Positions 6,899-12,244 of a stretch of DNA of 12,289 nucleotides are shown here, one piece after another (within the stretch, counting starts at the first letter, position 1; each line of letters opens with the position of its first letter). Position numbers and translations under genes: made by a program. The notes below the pieces were generated by a model, which was not told where the DNA came from, did not search any database, and was given only the letters and a program-made list of their open reading frames with translations. This DNA comes from SURF-32 sp964648365 (GTDB lineage: Bacteria > Planctomycetota > Phycisphaerae > UBA1845). The DNA is taken from NCBI GenBank assembly GCA_964648365.1, contig CAZYLK010000183.1, forward strand, positions 1-12,289. Reading direction: 5' to 3'.

Positions 6899-8091
6899 AG
6901 GAGCGCCCCTTCCGAGGTTGGCGGAAAGGTGCGGCGAACGCGCCGGGTAACCTCGAACAGCGCTGGACTCATGCCAGAAGAAAGCGTTGGCACGAAACTG
7001 AGTAGCGCGCCTTCCCCCGCGCGCATTGGATCCTCGCTGAGGTCGGCCAACAGGCTGCGCGCGATTCGTTCACCGAACAGCGGTGGCACCGCATTTCCGA
7101 TCAACTGAATTCGCTCACGCTGCGATCCGGCGAACGCGAAGCCGATTGGAAACGTCTGCAACACCGCACACTCGCGTACAGTAAGACCGCGATCCTCGTG
7201 AGGGTGAAGGAGCTCACGCGGTGCCCCGCTCGTGATCGCTTTGGAGGGCTCGTTTGGCTTCAATCGTCGAACACCGAACGGCGCGCCGCCTCGCCGCTCC
7301 GATGGCGTCCCATCCTTTACGCGCCGGAACGCACGGCGCTTGTAGCTCTCGTGCCAAAGGTGCTCCGGCAGATCACGCATCGACTGTCCCGGCTTTAAAT
7401 GTCTGGCACGCGCCAGATCATCGCCGCGAAGCGGCTCGTAGGAATGATCGGAAATGCTCGGGTTGTGGATCGAAGCGGAAGGCAAGTCATGCAGCGCCTC
7501 ATCGACTGTTGGCGTCGGATTCATCCTGCGTCCGTTGCCCAAATGCGCACCCGGAGCGCCAAACGCAGCATGTGTCGGCTCGGGGAAGTTGGGATCCCAG
7601 CCAAGTCCACCGATCGCGACAACCCGTTTTCTGTGTTGGGGGACACCGTAATGTGCGGCGTTGACCTTTCGCAGATGGATTCGATATCCAATGCTAATGA
7701 GGGGCTCGAGTAAGTCAAACACGAACGCACCTCGCGCACCGGTGACGAAGCCTTCCACGTTCTCAAAAACGAACGCACGCGGCTGAACGGACGCGATCAA
7801 CCGGCTGAATTCGCCAACAAGCGTATTGCGCTTATCATCAGCGCGCCGCATGCCAGCAGACGAGAACCCTTGGCATGGCGGACCGCCCACGATGATGTCC
7901 GGCCTTTCTATCGCAAGCGATCGGCTGATCGCTTTCTCGCGTACGTGATCGCCGACATTGCGCGCGTACGTCTCGACAGCGGGCATCCAGTTGTCATACG
8001 CCGCGATAATACGCGCGCCGGCTCGGACAAAGCCCAAGCTCAGTCCTCCAGCTCCCGCAAAGAGATCGACAACAGTAGGCATTTCGTGCAT
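6889..8091 (-). CDS. C5-cytosine DNA methyltransferase
   Basis: A 400-residue enzyme that transfers a methyl group from S-adenosylmethionine to carbon 5 of cytosine in its recognition site, protecting host DNA from the partner endonuclease. All main motifs are present in order: I 'VDLFAGAGGLSLGF' (8-21), IV 'GGPPCQGFSSAG' with the nucleophile C73, VI 'ENVEG' (110-114), VIII 'QHRKR' (152-156), a variable target-recognition region (about 165-275), IX 'RRLKPNEPSKAITS' (275-288) and X 'GNAVPP' (332-337). About 50 residues after motif X form a C-terminal extension. The frame stays open 73 codons upstream, but that stretch has no methyltransferase features and contains a local repeat, so I start at the ATG at 8091 (8082 is an alternative); no strong ribosome binding site marks either. 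It is followed, with a 10-nt overlap, by the endonuclease gene. Confidence 0.93.
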   Translation of the reverse strand: MHEMPTVVDLFAGAGGLSLGFVRAGARIIAAYDNWMPAVETYARNVGDHVREKAISRSLAIERPDIIVGGPPCQGFSSAGMRRADDKRNTLVGEFSRLIASVQPRAFVFENVEGFVTGARGAFVFDLLEPLISIGYRIHLRKVNAAHYGVPQHRKRVVAIGGLGWDPNFPEPTHAAFGAPGAHLGNGRRMNPTPTVDEALHDLPSASIHNPSISDHSYEPLRGDDLARARHLKPGQSMRDLPEHLWHESYKRRAFRRVKDGTPSERRGGAPFGVRRLKPNEPSKAITSGAPRELLHPHEDRGLTVRECAVLQTFPIGFAFAGSQRERIQLIGNAVPPLFGERIARSLLADLSEDPMRAGEGALLSFVPTLSSGMSPALFEVTRRVRRTFPPTSEGALLWH

Positions 8092-8163
8092 ACTTGGTGA
8101 CTTACGCCCCAACCGTCGCCGTAGTCGGCTCGCTACACGGGCCGTTTTCCCGCGCGAGTTGCC

Positions 8164-8281
8164 CGATCGCAGCATGTGATGGGCCGGCCTGCCGCCCCGC
8201 CCGCCGGCGTGATCGCGTGTGTACGGGGCGCGCATGACGACGGCCAGGAACTCCAGCTCGCGCGGATCGACCGGCGGCAGA
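8164..8281. repeat. Degenerate direct repeat, copy A
   Basis: Roughly 120 bp alignable by eye with copy B (8821-8951) in the same orientation. The best conserved parts are AGGAACTCCAGYTCGCSCGG followed by ATCGACCGGCGGC, and GCCGGCGTRATCGCG followed by a near-match ending TACGGGG. On the minus strand both encode '(P)PVDPxELEFL' in one frame, and later the frames diverge by small indels, so the repeat looks like decayed coding sequence. Copy A lies directly upstream of the methyltransferase start. Confidence 0.6.
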
Positions 8282-8365
8282 CCGACCGCGGTCGGAGCCC
8301 ACTCTCTCACGGTCGCGGCTCGGATCGGGTCCGCGCCGATTACGGCTGCCGATCACGCCGGCGGG
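8200..8365. repeat. 16-bp perfect inverted repeat with 134-bp spacer
   Basis: CCCGCCGGCGTGATCG (8200-8215) and CGATCACGCCGGCGGG (8350-8365) are exact reverse complements. The left arm is part of repeat copy A, so the GCCGGCGTRATCG core occurs three times in this zone: here twice in opposite orientation and once at about 8876 in copy B. No transposase lies between the arms. Origin unknown. Confidence 0.6.
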
Positions 8366-8427
8366 TTCGGTCCGCCCCGTTGGCGTGGACTCGTCGGTGA
8401 AGTCGATGGTGTGCTGCAATCGCCGGT

Positions 8428-8703
8428 TCATCGCTTGGCCGCCTCCGGTCTGCGCGGGGCAGGAACCCCTTCAAGCAAACCCTGCGTGCTCAGGTCTTCG
8501 TCGATCTCTGGCCAGTGGATCCCGAATCCGCCGCCGCAGACCTCCCACTTGGCCCGCTGCGCAGGCGTCGCGTCGGGCAATCGCGGGTACCACGCAAGCG
8601 GGGCGGTGATCGTCCGGCCGTCGGCCAGGTCGACGCTGATGGTCTCTTCGTCGAATCGGACATCGGCGACGCGCTCGCCGGGCTTAGGCGGCGAAGTTAT
8701 CAT
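8428..8703 (-). CDS. DUF2442 domain protein
   Basis: A 91-residue protein with the DUF2442 layout: an N-terminal 'VADVRFDEETISVDLADGRTI' strand-turn-strand, then 'APLAWYPRLPDATPAQRAKW', then 'GIHWPEIDEDLSTQGLLEG' near the end. The family is small, soluble, of unproven function, and is frequently encoded beside toxin-antitoxin-like or DUF4160 genes in mobile regions; a role as an antitoxin-like partner has been suggested from context only. Here the usual upstream partner is not recognisable: the preceding 250 bp hold only degenerate frames and repeat copy B. The ATG at 8703 is used by inference from family length; the stop overlaps the ATG of a degenerate downstream frame (ATGA). The gene itself looks intact. 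Confidence 0.75.
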   Translation of the reverse strand: MITSPPKPGERVADVRFDEETISVDLADGRTITAPLAWYPRLPDATPAQRAKWEVCGGGFGIHWPEIDEDLSTQGLLEGVPAPRRPEAAKR

Positions 8704-8961
8704 GCCATATCTCCAGCCAGTCGGCCGCGTGATCGGTCATCATCCGCCGGATGTCGCGTGTCCATCCATCAGGGCCGCGTCGGCTGCCGCTGCCGGCAAA
8801 CCCTGCTGCTTCACCGTCCGCGATTCGCAACATCACCAAGGGTGGCAACTCCGCGCGGCCTTCCCGCTCTACGGGCCGGCGTAATCGCGCGCATACGGGG
8901 TGTGCGCGTCCCCGGCAGGAACTCCAGTTCGCCCGGATCGACCGGCGGCGGTCGATTGTGA
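8704..8961 (-). other. Degenerate coding region upstream of DUF2442
   Basis: A minus-strand frame ends in 'TRDIRRMMTDHAADWLEIWHD' and stops inside the start of DUF2442, the spacing expected of a partner gene in the same operon. Its 5' part is not recognisable and lies in repeat copy B, where another frame reads 'PPPVDPGELEFLPGTRTPR' and then stops. I read this as the remains of a small gene formerly paired with DUF2442. I cannot name the family. Confidence 0.35.
8821..8951. repeat. Degenerate direct repeat, copy B
   Basis: Partner of copy A (8164-8281), about 660 bp away in the same orientation. Copies A and B bracket the DUF2442 gene and its degenerate neighbours. Identity is strong in two cores of 20-30 bp and weak between them, with small indels, which fits an old duplication rather than fresh target-site repeats. 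Confidence 0.6.
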
Positions 8962-9207
8962 TCAGTTCTCGCCGATTTTTTCCAGCACCCACTCCCGAAT
9001 CACTTCCCCCTCGGCAATGCCCTTCTCCTTTGCGATCTGCCGTACGGCCTGAGCCTCGCGCGATTGGAGATGCAGGGGAATCACCGTGTCCCGCTCAAAG
9101 ACAGGCGCGCTGACCTCCTCCAGCTCATCTTCGAAATCGGTGAGGTCGTGCGTGTCCCAGAAACTGGCCAACTCCTGAATCGAATCGATCTGGGGCAGTT
9201 TTTTCAT
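8962..9207 (-). CDS. CopG-type antitoxin (BrnA/CopG_antitoxin-like)
   Basis: An 81-residue protein, second gene of a toxin-antitoxin pair. The N-terminal half contains 'LASFWDTHDLTDFEDELEEV' (13-32), the signature of the CopG_antitoxin family, and binds toxin in this class. The C-terminal half, 'TVIPLHLQSREAQAVRQIAK' then 'KGIAEGEVIREWVLEKI', has the strand-helix-helix pattern of a ribbon-helix-helix DNA-binding domain, so it should repress its own operon. The ATG at 9207 is chosen because it overlaps the toxin's TGA by 4 nt (ATGA) and gives the normal family length; a longer upstream frame would run through the toxin gene. G+C is low here (about 53% in one sampled line), in keeping with acquired DNA. 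It looks intact. Confidence 0.82.
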   Translation of the reverse strand: MKKLPQIDSIQELASFWDTHDLTDFEDELEEVSAPVFERDTVIPLHLQSREAQAVRQIAKEKGIAEGEVIREWVLEKIGEN

Positions 9208-9497
9208 GGCTTTCTTCGCTGCCGATAGCCACGCTTTTCCTTTTCGGTCATGGGCCGGGCCGTAACCGGGTATCCCTTTGCGTCCGGCAGCGCGATGATG
9301 ACGCAGAGCAAGTACCTTCCTGCAGCGGTTTGCCCGCGGACGTAATAGACCGGATTCTCGCCTTGCGACTTTGCACGCTCCACCAGCGGATTCCCGAAGC
9401 ACACCTGCTCGACCTCCTCGGGCGTGACGCCGTGGAGGGCAACATGGTCGATTCTGTCCTGCGGCCAGATCAACTCATTGATCTTCACCTGAACCAT
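9204..9497 (-). CDS. BrnT-like ribonuclease toxin
   Basis: A 97-residue protein directly upstream of a CopG-type antitoxin, the order usual for BrnT-BrnA pairs. Visible family features are an N-terminal 'IDHVALHGVTPEEVEQVCFG' (16-35), corresponding to BrnT's 'KHGVsFEEA..vF', a central 'YYVRGQTAAGRYLLCVIIAL' (51-70) with the GR.L pattern of a beta sheet, and a C-terminal 'TARPMTEKEKRGYRQRR' (79-95) matching 'SARpAt..Er..Y'. BrnT toxins fold like RelE and inhibit growth by cleaving RNA; activity here is inferred from family. The ATG at 9497 has GGAATAGG immediately upstream as ribosome binding site; the frame remains open further upstream but without family features. It overlaps the antitoxin by 4 nt. 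Confidence 0.75.
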   Translation of the reverse strand: MVQVKINELIWPQDRIDHVALHGVTPEEVEQVCFGNPLVERAKSQGENPVYYVRGQTAAGRYLLCVIIALPDAKGYPVTARPMTEKEKRGYRQRRKP

Positions 9498-9827
9498 CCT
9501 ATTCCAGCCAGGCGTTGGATGCCAGAATCTGGTCGCGTCCGGCGCGCAGGATGATCGCGGCGCACTGTACGCCCCGATCGTCGGCATGGCCGTCTCGCTC
9601 GACGGTTCGGTCTCGCCGCACAAATCGACCCGGTACGGCATGTCGTGGGCCGGCCACGCCTCAAGCGCGACCACAGGGCGCGTAGTCGGGGGCCGTCGAC
9701 GGGGTAGCTCTGGGGTAGCCGGTTCAAAGGTGCCGGCATATATTCCGCCATCGGATCAGGTCTCCGGCCGGCTCGGCGAGTCACCCGAGCTCAAGAATCG
9801 GAAGACGTTATCGCCACCAGAACGACC
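9498..9827. other. Unassigned 330-bp right end of the island
   Basis: I see no defensible gene here. On the minus strand, one frame reads 'AWPAHDMPYRVDLCGETEPS' and a second ends 'AAIILRAGRDQILASNAWLE' before a TAG just upstream of the toxin start; these could be two pieces of one frameshifted gene, but I do not recognise the family. On the plus strand GGGGTAGC occurs twice about 11 bp apart near 9700-9715. The promoters of the toxin-antitoxin pair (-) and the SCO gene (+) should both lie here, but no convincing hexamers were found. Confidence 0.35.
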
Positions 9828-10550
9828 GTGAGCATCACCTCCACACAACCCGAGCGGCCCGCCCTTCGGACCGGCTCCCCCCACCCGCAAGCGTCCATCG
9901 CCGCCGAGGACGGCGCGGCGCACTCCGTCAAGCCGTTCGTGCTGGTCGGGATGATGCTCCTGACCGGGGCGACCATCCTGGCGATCGCCGTTGCGGCCGC
10001 GATTCAGGGCCGCTCCCCGTCGCTGCCGCCGCCTCCGCCGACGCTCTACCCGGCCGGCGTGCTGGGCCAGGCGCCGCAGTTTGAGCTGACCGAGCGCAGC
10101 GGGGCCGCCGTCAGCACGGCGAGCTTGGCGGGTCATGTCTGGGTCGTGGACTTCATCTTCACCCACTGCGCCGGCCCCTGCCCGATGATGTCCACCCGCA
10201 TGGCCGCCCTGCAGCGGGCCGTGGAGGATCTGCCGGAGGTTCGCCTCGTTTCGATCAGCGTCGATCCCGAGCGCGACACGCCGCAGAAACTGGCCGAATA
10301 CGCCGACCGCTACCGCGCCGATCCCGACAAATGGCTCTTCCTGACCGGCGACTTCGACGTGATCAAGCGGACGGCCGTCGACGGCTTCAAGCTGGGCAGC
10401 CTGGACGATCCGGTTATCCACAGCGACCGGTTCGTCCTCGTCGATGCCTCCGGCGCCATCCGGGGCTACTTCGACAGCACCGAGCCGGGGGTGATCGACG
10501 CCCTCGACGACGCGATCCGCACCGTTCTGGCGGAGACGCCGGCTCCGTGA
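9828..10550 (+). CDS. SCO1/SenC family copper chaperone
   Basis: A 240-residue protein, membrane-anchored with its catalytic domain outside the cytoplasm. A single transmembrane anchor spans about 36-59, then a proline-rich hinge (64-72), then a thioredoxin-like SCO domain. The copper ligands are all present: C114 and C118 in 'FTHCAGPCPMM' and H198 in 'DPVIHSDRFVLVD'. Other family marks are 'VWVVDFIFTHC' and 'VSISVDPERDTPQKLAEYA' (141-159). SCO proteins deliver copper to, or keep reduced, the CuA cysteines of cytochrome c oxidase subunit II, encoded two genes downstream. The start is a GTG at 9828 with no strong ribosome binding site, so it is the least certain part. The stop overlaps the DUF420 start (GTGA). 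It is the first plus-strand gene after the island. Confidence 0.9.
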   Translation: MSITSTQPERPALRTGSPHPQASIAAEDGAAHSVKPFVLVGMMLLTGATILAIAVAAAIQGRSPSLPPPPPTLYPAGVLGQAPQFELTERSGAAVSTASLAGHVWVVDFIFTHCAGPCPMMSTRMAALQRAVEDLPEVRLVSISVDPERDTPQKLAEYADRYRADPDKWLFLTGDFDVIKRTAVDGFKLGSLDDPVIHSDRFVLVDASGAIRGYFDSTEPGVIDALDDAIRTVLAETPAP

Positions 10551-10981
10551 CGGTTTCAGACCTGCCGACGCTCAACGCCACGCTCAACGGCGTCGCCTTC
10601 GTACTGCTGCTGGCCGGGTATCGCGCCATCCGCCGCAAGCGCGTCACGCTTCACCGCAACCTGATGCTGTCGGCGTTTGGCACGTCCACGCTCTTTCTGA
10701 TCTCGTACGTGACGTATCACCTCAGCGCGCCGCCCGTGACCTTCGGCGGCGAGGGGTGGGTGCGGCCGGTCTACTCCGCGATGCTCATCAGCCACATCGT
10801 CCTGGCCGCGGCCCTGGTGCCGCTGGTGCTGGTCACGCTGACCCTGGCGCTGCGCGGACGGCTCGAAAAACACCGCCGGCTGGCCCGCTGGACGCTGCCG
10901 GTGTGGCTGTACGTTTCGGTGACGGGCGTGCTGGTCTATCTGTCGCTCTACCACTGGTTTGGGGGCGGAAATGGCCCCTGA
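10547..10981 (+). CDS. DUF420 family membrane protein, probable oxidase assembly factor
   Basis: A 144-residue protein with four hydrophobic helices (about 12-27, 40-57, 76-100, 115-135) and the DUF420 pattern: 'LNATLNGVAFVLLLAGY', 'LHRNLMLSAF', 'SYVTYHLS', 'MLISHIVLAA' and 'KHRRLARWTLPVWLYVSVTG'. Five histidines at helix ends (H36, H58, H83, H109, H136) could bind heme or copper. As I recall, the Staphylococcus aureus factor CtaM, needed for a heme-copper oxidase, belongs to this family; that is from memory. The GTG start at 10547 overlaps the SCO stop by 4 nt, implying translational coupling, and gives a product starting just before the first helix. Location between SCO and coxB supports an oxidase maturation role. 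Confidence 0.85.
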   Translation: MTVSDLPTLNATLNGVAFVLLLAGYRAIRRKRVTLHRNLMLSAFGTSTLFLISYVTYHLSAPPVTFGGEGWVRPVYSAMLISHIVLAAALVPLVLVTLTLALRGRLEKHRRLARWTLPVWLYVSVTGVLVYLSLYHWFGGGNGP

Positions 10982-10999
10982 ACAGGCTGTCAGGCGGCA

Positions 11000-11027
11000 T
11001 TGACGCGATTCGTCGAGCCGCTAGGAT
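11000..11027 (+). promoter_or_regulatory. Candidate sigma-70-like promoter of the cox genes
   Basis: In the 142-bp gap between DUF420 and coxB, TTGACG (11000-11005) and TAGGAT (11022-11027) are separated by 16 bp, matching 5 of 6 and 4 of 6 consensus positions. The predicted start would lie about 85-90 nt upstream of the coxB ATG. It would let the structural subunits be transcribed independently of the assembly genes. Confidence 0.4.
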
Positions 11028-11123
11028 GACGCCCTCTCACGCGAGCGAGGCCGGATGGCCGGTTTGGCACGTTCTCGCCGCACTCACTGACGTTCAGCCC
11101 TGGCTGCGGGAGAAACGTGCCTC

Positions 11124-12098
11124 ATGACACCGTTGTTGGCTGATTTTGGCCTGCCGATGGACATTTCTGTCCACGGCCACCAGATCGACGGGCTTATCAA
11201 CATCCTTCATGTCTTCATGATCCTGCTGTTCGTCGGCTGGGGCGTTTTCTTTGTCATCTGCCTCACCAAGTTCCGGGCTTCGACGGGCTGCACCGCCGAC
11301 TATCAGCCGATCAAGGCCAAGCCGTCGAAGTACCTCGAGATCGGCGTGGTCATCTTCGAACTGATCGTGCTCTTCGGCCTGTCGCAGCCGGTGTGGGCGA
11401 AGTACAAGAACGAGCCGCCAGCCGCGGATAAGGCGTTTACGGTACGGGTCGTTGCCCAGCAATTCGCGTGGAACATCCATTATGCCGGGCCGGACGGTGT
11501 CTTCGGCGAGACGAAGACGGACCTGGTGGATGAAGCCACCAACCCGATCGGCCTGGACCGGTCCAGCCCCGGCGGTGAGGACGACCTGGTCGAAATCAAC
11601 GTCATGCGGCTGCCGAAGGGCAAGCCGATTGTGTTCGAACTGCAATCCAAGGACGTAATTCACTCCTTCGCCGTACCGCTCCTGCGGATAAAGCAGGACA
11701 CCGTTCCCGGCATGATGATCCCCATCTGGGCCACGGCGACCGAGACGACCGAGTGGGTGCGGGAGCAGCAGGCTCACGAGTTGCAACTTGAACCCCCCGG
11801 CGACGCAAACAGCCGTTTCAACCGCAAGTTCAAGAACATGGTGCTGATGGCGGACGCCGCCAGCGGTGGGAAGTCCTTCGCAAAGGGCACGCTGCTGAGC
11901 GACTCGGTCGTCCAGTCGATGGTGGACGCGGGCGTGACGAGTGTGAAGATCGCCCCGCGGGCGCCGGTCGAAATCCAATGCGCCCAGCTCTGCGGCCTCG
12001 GGCACTACCGCATGAGGGGCGAGGTCGAGATCCTCGAGCAGGCGGACTTCGACGAGTGGTATAACAGCGCCGGCGAAGAGGAGTTCTTTGACGAGTAG
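11124..12098 (+). CDS. coxB: Cytochrome c oxidase subunit II with enlarged CuA domain
   Basis: A 324-residue oxidase subunit that accepts electrons from cytochrome c through its CuA centre and passes them to subunit I. Two membrane helices (about 25-48 and 70-92) are followed by the periplasmic cupredoxin domain. The aromatic electron-entry region is 'VVAQQFAWNIHYAGPDG' (109-125). CuA ligands are H180 ('SKDVIHSFAVP'), C286 and C290 ('IQCAQLCGLGH'), H294 and M297; the usual glutamate between the cysteines is glutamine (Q288). Between 'VPGMMIPIWATAT' and 'PVEIQCAQLC', where subunit II normally has a short hairpin, there are about 75 extra residues (about 206-280). GGGAGA lies about 10 nt before the ATG. 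Neighbours SCO and DUF420 upstream and a His-rich subunit start downstream fix the context. No heme c motif is present. Confidence 0.93.
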   Translation: MTPLLADFGLPMDISVHGHQIDGLINILHVFMILLFVGWGVFFVICLTKFRASTGCTADYQPIKAKPSKYLEIGVVIFELIVLFGLSQPVWAKYKNEPPAADKAFTVRVVAQQFAWNIHYAGPDGVFGETKTDLVDEATNPIGLDRSSPGGEDDLVEINVMRLPKGKPIVFELQSKDVIHSFAVPLLRIKQDTVPGMMIPIWATATETTEWVREQQAHELQLEPPGDANSRFNRKFKNMVLMADAASGGKSFAKGTLLSDSVVQSMVDAGVTSVKIAPRAPVEIQCAQLCGLGHYRMRGEVEILEQADFDEWYNSAGEEEFFDE

Positions 12099-12244
12099 GG
12101 GGGGAAGAAGGGACGAAGGCACGGAGGGAAGAAGAAGGCACGGCGGCGGCGGGGAAGGGCGGGCGGCCGCTCGGATGCGACGATGTATAACGCCCGGTCG
12201 CCGCAAGGCGGCGGCTGGATTATCTGTCTGGCGGAATGTGTACT
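12099..12244. other. Purine-rich spacer with an 11-bp hairpin between cox genes
   Basis: Just after coxB the strand is strongly purine-rich, with GAAGGCACGG repeated at about 12114 and 12135. Then 12194-12204 and 12208-12218 form an 11-bp stem (two G-U pairs) capped by an AAG loop. No T-run follows, so a simple terminator is unlikely; an mRNA-processing or stabilising hairpin that adjusts subunit ratios is possible. The hairpin is seen directly; the role is inferred. Confidence 0.5.

Larger units (their letters stand above)
8092..8427. other. Repeat-containing spacer between DUF2442 and the methyltransferase
   Basis: A 336-bp stretch with no gene I can defend. Two minus-strand frames are open through it. 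One is continuous with the methyltransferase and reads 'LPPVDPRELEFL' inside repeat copy A. The other begins with an ATG at 8431 that overlaps the DUF2442 stop codon ('MNRRLQHTIDFTDESTPTGR') and then becomes Arg/Gly/Ser-rich. They may be pieces of one decayed gene. The methyltransferase promoter is expected here but I see no convincing hexamers. Confidence 0.4.
5389..9827. other. Minus-strand defence/addiction island between two plus-strand genes
   Basis: All recognisable genes in this block are on the minus strand, opposite to the ABC permease before it and the SCO/DUF420/coxB genes after it. The contents are accessory in kind: a toxin-antitoxin pair, DUF2442, a type II restriction-modification pair and two decayed genes. 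Sample lines in the restriction endonuclease gene are about 55-57% G+C against more than 70% in parts of the permease gene. No integrase, transposase, tRNA or clear flanking direct repeats were seen, so the mechanism and the exact ends are unknown. Confidence 0.6.

Noticed and set aside
6020..7108. Plus-strand open frame (362 codons) opposite the endonuclease and methyltransferase
   Set aside because: No family features, and it runs across the boundary of two real genes on the other strand.
8092..8961. CRISPR array, suggested by the repeats around DUF2442
   Set aside because: Only two or three degenerate copies at irregular spacing, with coding-like content; no regular repeat-spacer pattern and no cas genes.
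5386..9805. Possible target-site duplication at island ends (GATTCGGAAAC near 5386 and GAATCGGAAGA near 9795)
   Set aside because: Only TCGGAA is exactly shared; a 6-bp match is expected by chance at this distance.
5389..9827. A novel multi-gene defence system made of the toxin, DUF2442 and R-M genes together
   Set aside because: Each unit is a known, self-contained type; there is no evidence beyond co-location that they act as one system.
9586..9831. Plus-strand 81-codon frame ending at the SCO start
   Set aside because: No recognisable domain, no hydrophobic or conserved-looking blocks, and it is opposed by minus-strand fragments with more protein-like composition.
11094..12206. Long minus-strand open frame (370 codons) opposite coxB
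   Set aside because: It mirrors coxB codon bias, has no recognisable domain, and coxB has intact CuA ligands.
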